Source: Burkholderiales bacterium (GTDB taxonomy: Bacteria; Pseudomonadota; Gammaproteobacteria; Burkholderiales; Usitatibacteraceae). From it: 13,656 nucleotides of DNA. The stretch spans positions 1-13,656 of the forward strand of contig JACMOJ010000180.1 of the NCBI GenBank assembly GCA_014378085.1. The letters run 5' to 3'. The position numbers and the translations under genes were made by a program. Below the pieces are notes generated by a model. The model worked only from the letters and a program-made list of their open reading frames with translations, did not search any database and was not told the DNA's origin. This document shows, piece by piece, positions 6,722 to 12,519 of the stretch (position 1 is its first letter; each line of letters begins with the position of its first letter).

Positions 6722-6795
6722 ATTCGAATGCGCCGATTGGCGGCCAGTACAACACAGCAGCGGCACAAAACAATAAAACGTAAGGAGAGAGCGCA

Positions 6796-7545
6796 ATGGC
6801 AGCAACGCAACGCAACGCAATTGTTACCGGTGGCATGGGTGGCCTGGGTGAAGCTATTTGTATGAAACTGGCACGCATGGGCATCAAAGTCATCGTGACC
6901 TATTCGCCGAGCAACACAAAGGCGGTCGATTGGTTGAAAGAAATGTCCGATCGCGACTTCCACTTTCACGCCTACCCGGTGGACGTCGCTGATTTTGACT
7001 CTTGCACTAGCGCGATTGCTAAAATCCAAGCCGATATTGGCTCCATCGACATCCTCATTAATAACGCCGGCATTACCCGTGACATGACCTTCAAGAAAAT
7101 GACCAAGGTCGACTGGGACGCGGTCATTGGCACTAACTTGGACAGCGTATTTAATATGACCAAGCCGATCGTTGATGGCATGGTGGAACGCGGCTGGGGC
7201 CGGGTGATCAACGTTTCCTCAGTAAACGGGCAGAAGGGTGCGTTTGGCCAAACCAACTATTCTGCCGCCAAGGCCGGGATGCACGGTTTTACCAAAGCGC
7301 TGGCACTGGAGGTAGCCAAGAAAGGTGTCACGGTAAATACAATATCGCCGGGATATATTGGGACCAAAATGGTCATGGCGATCCCGGAAGACGTGCTGAA
7401 TTCCAAGATCATCCCGCAAATTCCGGTTGGGCGCCTAGGTAGACCCGAAGAAGTTGCGGGCCTGTGTGCCTACCTCGCGTCCGATGAAGCTGCATTCATT
7501 ACGGGCGCAAATATTTCGATTAACGGCGGTCAGCACATGCAGTAG
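6796..7545 (+). CDS. phaB: Acetoacetyl-CoA reductase PhaB (first copy)
   Basis: A 249-residue short-chain dehydrogenase/reductase that reduces acetoacetyl-CoA to (R)-3-hydroxybutyryl-CoA, the monomer for PhaC. It has the nucleotide-binding TGGMGGLG motif (11-18), NNAG (89-92), and the catalytic set Ser142, Tyr155 and Lys159 within INVSSVNGQKGAFGQTNYSA. The PhaB-specific SSVNGQKG and FGQTNYS segments match C. necator PhaB (246 residues) closely, and the protein ends in INGGQHMQ like other PhaBs. The loop after the second strand (TYSPSNTKAVDW) resembles the GCGPNSPRREKW of the NADPH-using C. necator enzyme. A good ribosome binding site (AAGGAG) precedes the ATG. It is the nearest gene to phaC, and a second copy is convergent 39 bp downstream. 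Confidence 0.95.
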   Translation: MAATQRNAIVTGGMGGLGEAICMKLARMGIKVIVTYSPSNTKAVDWLKEMSDRDFHFHAYPVDVADFDSCTSAIAKIQADIGSIDILINNAGITRDMTFKKMTKVDWDAVIGTNLDSVFNMTKPIVDGMVERGWGRVINVSSVNGQKGAFGQTNYSAAKAGMHGFTKALALEVAKKGVTVNTISPGYIGTKMVMAIPEDVLNSKIIPQIPVGRLGRPEEVAGLCAYLASDEAAFITGANISINGGQHMQ

Positions 7546-7584
7546 CAGAAGGCGGCGGTAAGCCATGTTTGCGGCCGATCCCCA

Positions 7585-8334
7585 TTATTGGTACAGGTGT
7601 ACCCCGCCGTTCACTGCCAAGTTAGTGCCAGTCACGTAACTCGCGTCATCACTCGCTAGATAGGCAGCAGCATTGGCGATATCGTCTGGCACCCCCATCC
7701 GTTCGGTGGGGATCGAAGCAATCACCGCCGCCCGCGCGGCGCTGGGCATCGCTTGCGTCATTGGGGTGTCGATAAATCCCGGAGAAATCGCGTTGACGGT
7801 CACCCCTTTCTTAGCTACCTCAAGCGCGAGTGATTTGGTGAACCCGAGGATTCCCGCCTTTGCTGCCGCGTAATTGGTCTGGCCAAACGCCCCCTTGACC
7901 CCGTTGACGCTTGAAATATTGATGATGCGGCCCCACTGTTGGGCAATCATGCCTTCTATCACTTGTTTAGTCACGTTAAATGCGCTGTCGAGGTTGGTCG
8001 ACATCACGGCGCGCCATTGCTCTAACGACATCTTGCGAAAACTTGCGTCGCGCGTAATGCCAGCACAGTTAATTAAGATATCAATGGTTCCGTACTGGGC
8101 GAGAATCCCCGTAACCATTTTTTCAGCCGTGTTGAAATCGCTCACATCACCTGCAGCGACCGCAAATTGCTCAGCGCGGAACCCAGCGCTTGCCATCGCC
8201 GCTTGGAAGGGTATCTCCGAGCCAGGAATAACGTAGTTTGCGACGACAAAAATGTTGTCTCTGGCAAGCCGTTTGGAGATGCCAGTGCCGATCCCGCCGA
8301 CTCCGCCCGTTACGAGCGCGATTTTACGTTTCAT
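7585..8334 (-). CDS. phaB: Acetoacetyl-CoA reductase-like SDR, PhaB paralogue (second copy)
   Basis: A 249-residue short-chain dehydrogenase that lines up with the first PhaB residue for residue: TGGVGGIG near the N-terminus, catalytic Ser142, Tyr155 and Lys159 in INISSVNGVKGAFGQTNYAA, LALEVAKKGVTVN, and a C-terminal NGGVHLYQ. NNAG is replaced by NCAG (89-92). The cofactor loop reads ANYVIPGSEIPF rather than TYSPSNTKAVDW, so NADPH/NADH preference may differ. The ATG at 8334 is chosen because AGGA lies 6-7 nt upstream; an in-frame earlier start at 8376 has no support. It is convergent with the first phaB and separated from upstream phaP by a strong terminator, so it needs its own promoter. It could alternatively be another 3-oxoacyl reductase, but the PhaB-type motifs argue for PhaB. 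Confidence 0.88.
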   Translation of the reverse strand: MKRKIALVTGGVGGIGTGISKRLARDNIFVVANYVIPGSEIPFQAAMASAGFRAEQFAVAAGDVSDFNTAEKMVTGILAQYGTIDILINCAGITRDASFRKMSLEQWRAVMSTNLDSAFNVTKQVIEGMIAQQWGRIINISSVNGVKGAFGQTNYAAAKAGILGFTKSLALEVAKKGVTVNAISPGFIDTPMTQAMPSAARAAVIASIPTERMGVPDDIANAAAYLASDDASYVTGTNLAVNGGVHLYQ

Positions 8335-8428
8335 GTTCTGTCCTAGATTGTGAAGCGGTGATTCAAGCGATCCCAAACGGGCGGAATCAGCTGTTAGCGT
8401 GATAACGTTTTACTAGACTAACGTGCAT

Positions 8429-8458
8429 AAAAAACCCCAAGGTGTTTAGGCCTTGGGG
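8429..8458 (-). terminator. Rho-independent terminator of phaP
   Basis: On the minus strand CCCCAAGG, an 8-nt loop, CCTTGGGG forms a perfect 8-bp stem followed by TTTTTT. It lies 67 nt downstream of the phaP stop codon and insulates phaP from the second phaB gene. Confidence 0.9.
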
Positions 8459-8463
8459 CAAGT

Positions 8464-8481
8464 CCTTAACCTAAGTTAAGG
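8464..8481. other. Perfect 7-bp hairpin between phaP and its terminator
   Basis: CCTTAAC-CTAA-GTTAAGG. No T-run on either strand, so it is not itself a terminator. It would be part of the phaP 3' untranslated region on the minus-strand transcript. Its right arm also contains the beginning of a purine-rich Shine-Dalgarno-like run on the plus strand. Confidence 0.6.
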
Positions 8482-8489
8482 AGGAGGAG

Positions 8490-8522
8490 ATGTGCGTCGA
8501 ACACAATCTGTTCGACTTTTGA
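8490..8522 (+). other. Antisense micro-ORF (10 codons) with strong Shine-Dalgarno-like run
   Basis: AAGGAGGAGGAG ends directly before ATG, and the frame reads MCVEHNLFDF then TGA. The ribosome binding site would be near perfect (AAGGAGG, 5-nt spacer), but no plus-strand promoter was recognised and chance is possible. A hairpin is embedded in the coding part. It lies just beyond the 3' end of phaP on the opposite strand. Confidence 0.2.
8496..8520 (+). terminator. Plus-strand terminator-like hairpin beyond the phaP 3' end
   Basis: GTCGAACA-CAATC-TGTTCGAC is a perfect 8-bp stem with a 5-nt loop, followed on the plus strand by TTTTGAAATT. It would stop plus-strand transcription from running antisense into phaP. 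In the phaP transcript it forms a hairpin 8 nt after the stop codon. Confidence 0.55.
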
Positions 8523-8524
8523 AA

Positions 8525-9082
8525 TTATTTGCGCTTAGCGGTTGTTGGCTTGACCGTTTTCTCAGCGGTTTCGGTTGCCGTCTTAAAGGCGGTGTCTGCA
8601 AATGCGGAGGCTTGCTTAGCTGCTTTCGTAAAGCTGTCAGTAGCAGCAGTACCAGCGGCCAAACCAGTTTTCATCGCAGTAACAAACACGTCAGAGCCAG
8701 CTGGTGCCGCTTTCGAGACCTTATCCAAAGTATCTACCATCGACTTTTGAAATACACTCATACGCTCTTCAACAAGAGCTGTGTATTGCGCTTGGGCGCT
8801 GGAGGCGATGTCGTAAAAATTCTTCGAGTAGCCCATTGCAAATTCAAGGCTTGTCTCAGCGGCCTTGGTCGACAGGTTGTACAGCTCTTGCGCGTCTTTG
8901 ATTCCGCTAACGGCTTTCGCATTTCTGGCAGTAACGTCGAAACTGACTTTGGTCGCTTCGAAGTTCAAGCCAAATAGCCGCTCCGCGCTACCAACACCGA
9001 CGGTTGCAAATTTCATAACGGCGTCCACGCTTGTTTTAGAATAATCGCCGAACTGTTCAGCGACAGCATTGAGGGTAGTCAT
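8525..9082 (-). CDS. phaP: Phasin, PHA granule-associated protein PhaP
   Basis: A 185-residue, Ala-rich amphipathic helical protein starting MTTLNAVAEQFGDYSKTSVD, typical of the phasin family (Phasin_2 type) of betaproteobacteria. The core pattern KFATVGVGSAERLFGLN, FDVTARNAKAVSGIKDAQEL and FAMGYSKNFYDIAS matches this family, and the C-terminus is a Lys/Thr/Pro tail ending KPTTAKRK. Phasins coat the surface of PHA granules, controlling their number and size. Start is fixed by AAAGGAGA 6-7 nt before the ATG at 9082; the longer frame upstream is untranslated leader. It has a near-consensus promoter with PhaR-like sites around it and a strong terminator behind it, so it is an independently regulated single-gene unit expected to be highly expressed during PHA storage. 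Confidence 0.93.
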   Translation of the reverse strand: MTTLNAVAEQFGDYSKTSVDAVMKFATVGVGSAERLFGLNFEATKVSFDVTARNAKAVSGIKDAQELYNLSTKAAETSLEFAMGYSKNFYDIASSAQAQYTALVEERMSVFQKSMVDTLDKVSKAAPAGSDVFVTAMKTGLAAGTAATDSFTKAAKQASAFADTAFKTATETAEKTVKPTTAKRK

Positions 9083-9126
9083 AAGAATTCTCCTTTGAAG
9101 TGTAAATGGAACTCGCCAAACGACTT

Positions 9127-9143
9127 GGCAAGGCAGGCAGGCA
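9127..9143. repeat. GGCA short tandem repeat in the phaP leader
   Basis: GGCA-A-GGCA-GGCA-GGCA on the plus strand, transcribed as TGCC repeats in the predicted ~107-nt phaP leader. Next to it, GCCAA (9115-9119) and TTGGC (9125-9129) can pair into a small hairpin. No known riboregulator is recognised. Confidence 0.4.
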
Positions 9144-9175
9144 AAGTGAATCCTTGAATTGATTACGCCCAAATA

Positions 9176-9189
9176 TGCTGCACTGCACA
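9176..9189. promoter_or_regulatory. PhaR operator candidate A (phaP start site)
   Basis: TGCTGCACTGCACA, a TGC-rich imperfect palindrome around TGCA-C-TGCA, lies over the predicted phaP transcription start. TGC-rich palindromes of this kind are known as PhaR-binding sites near phasin genes in other proteobacteria. A repressor here would block transcription initiation. Confidence 0.6.
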
Positions 9190-9195
9190 ATCCAT

Positions 9196-9224
9196 ATAAT
9201 ATGGGCTGAGTTGTCCGAAGTCAA
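9196..9224 (-). promoter_or_regulatory. Sigma70-type promoter of phaP
   Basis: On the minus strand the -35 hexamer TTGACT (9219-9224) and the -10 hexamer TATTAT (9196-9201) are separated by exactly 17 nt. Start of transcription is predicted near 9189, giving a leader of about 107 nt. This is the best promoter in the window and fits a strongly expressed phasin gene. Confidence 0.8.
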
Positions 9225-9231
9225 GCATTTA

Positions 9232-9246
9232 TGTTGCAATGCACCA
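9232..9246. promoter_or_regulatory. PhaR operator candidate B (upstream of the phaP -35)
   Basis: TGTTGCAATGCACCA; its reverse complement TGGTGCATTGCAACA shares the pattern TGnTGCAyTGCA with candidate A. It begins 7 bp upstream of the -35 hexamer, so A and B flank the core promoter, with centres about 57 bp apart. Confidence 0.55.
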
Positions 9247-9302
9247 TTTTCGTTGCGAGACCTTCATGAACGGCGAAATTGCTAAACTAATCAATGTGCT
9301 AT

Positions 9303-9316
9303 TGTGCTCTGCAATA
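9303..9316. promoter_or_regulatory. PhaR operator candidate C (upstream of phaR)
   Basis: TGTGCTCTGCAATA contains TGCTCTGCA, one base different from the TGCACTGCA core of candidate A. It lies about 100 bp before the phaR start, and would be placed for autoregulation. Weaker than A and B. No convincing -35/-10 pair for phaR was found nearby. Confidence 0.4.
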
Positions 9317-9415
9317 AACTATTCGAATTAGTTCAGCAGGAATGCGGTGACTTTTTTGGTGTGGCGCAACATGGCAACCACAGCCCGAAAAAAAACAACG
9401 AACGAGGAGAGGCCA

Positions 9416-10015
9416 ATGGCTCGTATCATCAAGAAATACCCCAACAGACGACTGTACGACACAGAAACCAGCGCCTACATTACGCTTGCAGAAGTGAAGC
9501 AATTTGTTCTTGCCCACGATATTTTTCAGGTGCAGGACGCGCGGAGTGGGGAAGACATAACCCGCAGCATTCTGCTGCAAATTATTCTGGAGGAAGAATC
9601 GGGCGGGATTCCAATGTTTTCAACCGACATGTTGTCAAACATCATTCGATACTACGGACATTCAATGCAAGGACTCATGGGCAGCTACCTCGAGCGATCC
9701 ATCAGCGCTTTTCATGAAGCCCAGAAGAAATTTCAGGAACAGTCATCCACGATCTACGGCGGTGTTCCCAATCTCCGCCCAGACACTTGGGCACAGCTCA
9801 TCCCTAGCGCATCAACGGCCAATCCGATGGGTGACTTCTTGGAAAAGAGTGCCTCCAGCGTTATCGGCATGCAAGAAGAGCTTCGAAAGCAAGCCATGCA
9901 AATGTTTTCCGCATTTCCATATGCCGCACCAGTCGGAGGTCAATCTTCAAGCGACTCGACATCCGAGCCGAAAACACCACCGCCGTCGCGCGGAAAGAGC
10001 CGGCGAACGAAATAA
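9416..10015 (+). CDS. phaR: PHA synthesis repressor PhaR
   Basis: A 199-residue regulator from the ATG at 9416. Residues ~1-62 form the PHB accumulation regulator DNA-binding domain ([31 protein letters not shown]), and ~66-105 the PHB_acc region ([31 protein letters not shown]). The C-terminus is low-complexity Ser/Thr/Pro ending in basic RGKSRRTK. PhaR binds both DNA and PHA granules; without granules it represses phaP, and growing granules titrate it away. GAGGAGAGG just upstream supports 9416, but an in-frame ATG at 9371 (MATTARKKTTNEERP) recalls the MATTKK start of other PhaRs and cannot be excluded (214 residues). It is divergent from phaP and its stop overlaps the rimO start in TAATG. 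Confidence 0.92.
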   Translation: MARIIKKYPNRRLYDTETSAYITLAEVKQFVLAHDIFQVQDARSGEDITRSILLQIILEEESGGIPMFSTDMLSNIIRYYGHSMQGLMGSYLERSISAFHEAQKKFQEQSSTIYGGVPNLRPDTWAQLIPSASTANPMGDFLEKSASSVIGMQEELRKQAMQMFSAFPYAAPVGGQSSSDSTSEPKTPPPSRGKSRRTK

Positions 10016-11394
10016 TGTCGATTCTGCGGCCTATCAAGATTCGTCCGGTTGCGAAGGAAAAAATTCGCCCCCCACGTGTGGGGTTCGTTTCGCTTGGATG
10101 CCCCAAAGCGTTAGTGGACAGCGAACAGATTCTTACCCAGTTACGTGCTGAAGGTTATGACATTTCGCCTAGTTATGAAGGTGCAGACTTGGTGGTGGTG
10201 AATACCTGTGGCTTTATTGATTCAGCCGTTCAGGAATCACTCGATGCCATCGGCGAAGCGCTTCACGAGAATGGCAAAGTCATCGTTACCGGATGCCTAG
10301 GTGCCAAATCTGCGGCGGGTGGACAGAATTTTGTGCAGCAGGTTCACCCTAAAGTGCTTGCAGTGACTGGCCCACACGCGAAAGATGAGGTAATGGGGCA
10401 CGTGCATACGCATCTTCCGCAGCCGCACGATCCGTTTGTCGATTTGGTGCCTCCAGCGGGGATCAAACTCACGCCGAAACACTACGCCTACATGAAGATC
10501 TCGGAGGGTTGCAACCATCGTTGTACCTTTTGCATCATCCCTTCAATGCGCGGCGATTTGGTATCGCGCCCAATCGGCAGCGTTCTTCAAGAAGCGGAAA
10601 ACTTGGTGAAGTCGGGCGTCAAGGAACTCTTGGTCGTGTCGCAAGATACCAGCGCCTATGGCGTTGACGTCAAATACCGTACCGGTTTTTGGAATGGACG
10701 GCCAGTCAAGACTCGGTTGACAGAACTCTGTGATGCGCTCTGCAGCATGGGTGTGTGGGTGCGTCTCCATTACGTGTACCCCTATCCGCACGTCGATAAG
10801 GTGATCCCGCTAATGGCGGAAGGCAAGCTCTTGCCGTACTTGGATATCCCCTTCCAGCACGCAAACATCCGCATACTGAAGGCGATGAAACGTCCCGCCG
10901 CCACTGAAAAAACGCTTGAAAGAATTGCCGCGTGGCGAAAGATCTGTCCGGACATCACCATAAGATCAACATTTATTGTCGGCTTTCCGGGCGAAACAGA
11001 TGCCGAGTTCGAAGAACTACTCGCGTTTCTCGAAGAGGCGCAACTTGATCGGGTAGGGTGCTTCGCCTATTCCCCTGTTGAAGGGGCGTCGGCAAACGGT
11101 CTTGCGGACCACGTTCCGGTGGAAGTTCAGCAAGACCGTGTCGCGCGCTTTATGCAAACACAGGCACGCATCAGCGCCGTGAAACTGGCAACGCGCATCG
11201 GGCAGGTCGAGAATGTGCTAATCGACATGGTGTCAGCGGAGGGTGCCGTCGGTCGTACTAAACGCGACGCGCCTGAGATCGATGGTCAAGTACACATTAA
11301 GGGCGCACATAGATTCACGCCTGGGCAGTTCGCAAAGGTCAAGATCACCGGCGCGCGCGAGCACGATTTGGTTGGTGAGTTTATTTACAGGTAA
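10015..11394 (+). CDS. rimO: Ribosomal protein S12 methylthiotransferase RimO
   Basis: A 459-residue radical SAM enzyme that adds a methylthio group to the conserved Asp (Asp88, E. coli numbering) of ribosomal protein S12. The N-terminal methylthiotransferase domain has three cluster cysteines: Cys29 ([12 protein letters not shown]), Cys65 (NTCGF) and Cys94 (TGCLG). The radical SAM motif CNHRCTFC provides Cys166, Cys170 and Cys173. A C-terminal TRAM domain follows from about residue 390. The SLGCPKxLVDSE and YSPVEGA motifs separate RimO from MiaB. Length is slightly above E. coli RimO (441) because of an N-terminal extension and insertions. It starts on the last base of the phaR stop codon, so it is coupled to phaR with no promoter between them. 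Confidence 0.95.
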   Translation: MSILRPIKIRPVAKEKIRPPRVGFVSLGCPKALVDSEQILTQLRAEGYDISPSYEGADLVVVNTCGFIDSAVQESLDAIGEALHENGKVIVTGCLGAKSAAGGQNFVQQVHPKVLAVTGPHAKDEVMGHVHTHLPQPHDPFVDLVPPAGIKLTPKHYAYMKISEGCNHRCTFCIIPSMRGDLVSRPIGSVLQEAENLVKSGVKELLVVSQDTSAYGVDVKYRTGFWNGRPVKTRLTELCDALCSMGVWVRLHYVYPYPHVDKVIPLMAEGKLLPYLDIPFQHANIRILKAMKRPAATEKTLERIAAWRKICPDITIRSTFIVGFPGETDAEFEELLAFLEEAQLDRVGCFAYSPVEGASANGLADHVPVEVQQDRVARFMQTQARISAVKLATRIGQVENVLIDMVSAEGAVGRTKRDAPEIDGQVHIKGAHRFTPGQFAKVKITGAREHDLVGEFIYR

Positions 11395-11401
11395 TGCGCG
11401 T

Positions 11402-11414
11402 CCCCTACAAGGGG
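11402..11414 (+). other. Short hairpin after rimO
   Basis: CCCCT-ACA-AGGGG, a 5-bp stem with 3-nt loop, 7 nt after the rimO stop. No T-run follows, so it is at most a weak transcript-end element. Confidence 0.3.
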
Positions 11415-11459
11415 TGTATCTTGTGCCTGCAAAACTATTAGTTATGTCTATTTCTTAAT

Positions 11460-12365
11460 GTGAATTCTAATTCTCGAACGCTGAGTTTCATCGTGCTTGG
11501 CGTTTCAGTCTTGGTGGTGTCCACTGCGGCGTTACTCGTTCGTGCAGCGCAAGCCGAACACGTCTCATCCATTTCGATTGCTTTCTGGCGTCTTGCCATC
11601 GCAAGTTTTGTCCTTGTTTTGTACGTCTCTTGCAATCGGCAACACCGCACGGCTTTGCTTGGGATAGACCGCAAGATACTCGCCCTGATGATCGCCTCGG
11701 GCGTCTTCTTGGCGATCCATTTCGCGACTTGGATCGGCTCGCTCGCTTTCACCTCGATTGCAAGCAGCACCGCCTTGGTCTCTACCAACCCGGTGTGGCT
11801 GGCACTCTTTTCTTGGCTGGTTCTCAAACATCGGCCCGACCGTTGGATATGGCTGGGCGTCGTCGCCTCGCTGCTGGGCAGTGCGCTCATATTCTTGGCG
11901 GATTCGGGCGCACTTGCCTTGCCAACGGCAAACGCGGGGCTCGGCAATGGGTTAGCCCTCGCTGGCTCGGTTACCGTTTGCGGCTACTTGCTGATCGGAC
12001 GGGCGTTATCCAATTCCGTCTCTACGCTCGTCTACGTGACGGTAGTTTTTTTCTCAGCTGCGGTGGTGCTCTTATTGATTGCGGTTTCAACCGGCGCAGC
12101 GCTGCTTGGATTTAGCGCAACTGCATGGCTTTGTCTGCTGGCTTTGGCCTTCGGTCCGCAATTGATCGGCCACAGTGGAATAAGCTGGTCGCTGCGACAC
12201 TTGGCACCAACCATGGTCGCGGTTGTAATTCTTGGCGAGCCCGTCTGTTCTGCGATGCTTGCTTGGTGGTGGCTTGACGAGCAATTTGGGCTTCTGCAGA
12301 CATCAGGTTTTACGCTAATCGTCGCCGCGATTTTTGTCGCGGCGAAATCGCAACACCGTATCTAA
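11460..12365 (+). CDS. EamA/DMT-superfamily transporter
   Basis: A 301-residue, highly hydrophobic protein with about ten transmembrane helices arranged as two EamA repeats. The first repeat holds the typical AFWRLAIAS segment after helix 1 and HFATWIGSLAFTSIASSTALVSTNPVW in two stretches (the TSxAxxxLLxxTxPxW-like motif); the second holds the matching SWSLRHLAPTMVAVVILGEPV region. Members of the drug/metabolite transporter superfamily export amino acids, metabolites or drugs; the substrate is not predictable. The start is GTG: an ATG two bases earlier is followed immediately by TGA (ATGTGA). No ribosome binding site is evident. It lies 65 bp after rimO, on the same strand, without a clear terminator, and could be read from the same transcript. 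Confidence 0.85.
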   Translation: MNSNSRTLSFIVLGVSVLVVSTAALLVRAAQAEHVSSISIAFWRLAIASFVLVLYVSCNRQHRTALLGIDRKILALMIASGVFLAIHFATWIGSLAFTSIASSTALVSTNPVWLALFSWLVLKHRPDRWIWLGVVASLLGSALIFLADSGALALPTANAGLGNGLALAGSVTVCGYLLIGRALSNSVSTLVYVTVVFFSAAVVLLLIAVSTGAALLGFSATAWLCLLALAFGPQLIGHSGISWSLRHLAPTMVAVVILGEPVCSAMLAWWWLDEQFGLLQTSGFTLIVAAIFVAAKSQHRI

Positions 12366-12404
12366 AGCAGGTCCGGGTAGCGCCTATCAAAACCTCCTAC
12401 TGCG

Positions 12405-12410
12405 TATAAT
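12405..12410 (+). promoter_or_regulatory. Candidate -10 element before the glycosyltransferase gene
   Basis: A perfect TATAAT lies in the 154-bp gap between the EamA transporter and the glycosyltransferase, 109 bp before the latter's ATG. No -35-like hexamer sits at normal distance, so it is weakly supported. The rest of the gap holds nothing I recognise. Confidence 0.3.
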
Positions 12411-12519
12411 TAGAGCTTCCGATGCTCATGCGAACCCGCCAGTTACAGATTTTGTCTATTCTTTTTCTAGCAGGGAAATTACCCGCTGGAGCCTAACTTC
12501 CGGGTCACCATTCCTCTAA

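Noticed and set aside
6316..7029. 237-codon minus-strand frame across the end of phaC and start of phaB
   Set aside because: It is antisense to two certain genes, has no recognisable domain, a Cys/His/Arg-rich composition typical of shadow frames, and no ribosome binding site.
8347..8376. TTGGGA-18-CACAAT as a promoter for the second phaB
   Set aside because: The implied transcription start would fall at or beyond the AGGA ribosome binding site, leaving almost no leader; hexamers are also weak.
11438..11947. 169-codon minus-strand frame within the EamA transporter
   Set aside because: Antisense to a well-supported membrane protein; the sequence lacks domain character and merely mirrors its codon bias.
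12334..12519. 61-codon plus-strand frame bridging the EamA end and the glycosyltransferase start
   Set aside because: Starts inside the transporter gene without a ribosome binding site and has no recognisable family; its stop happens to abut the next ATG (TAAATG), which is not enough support.
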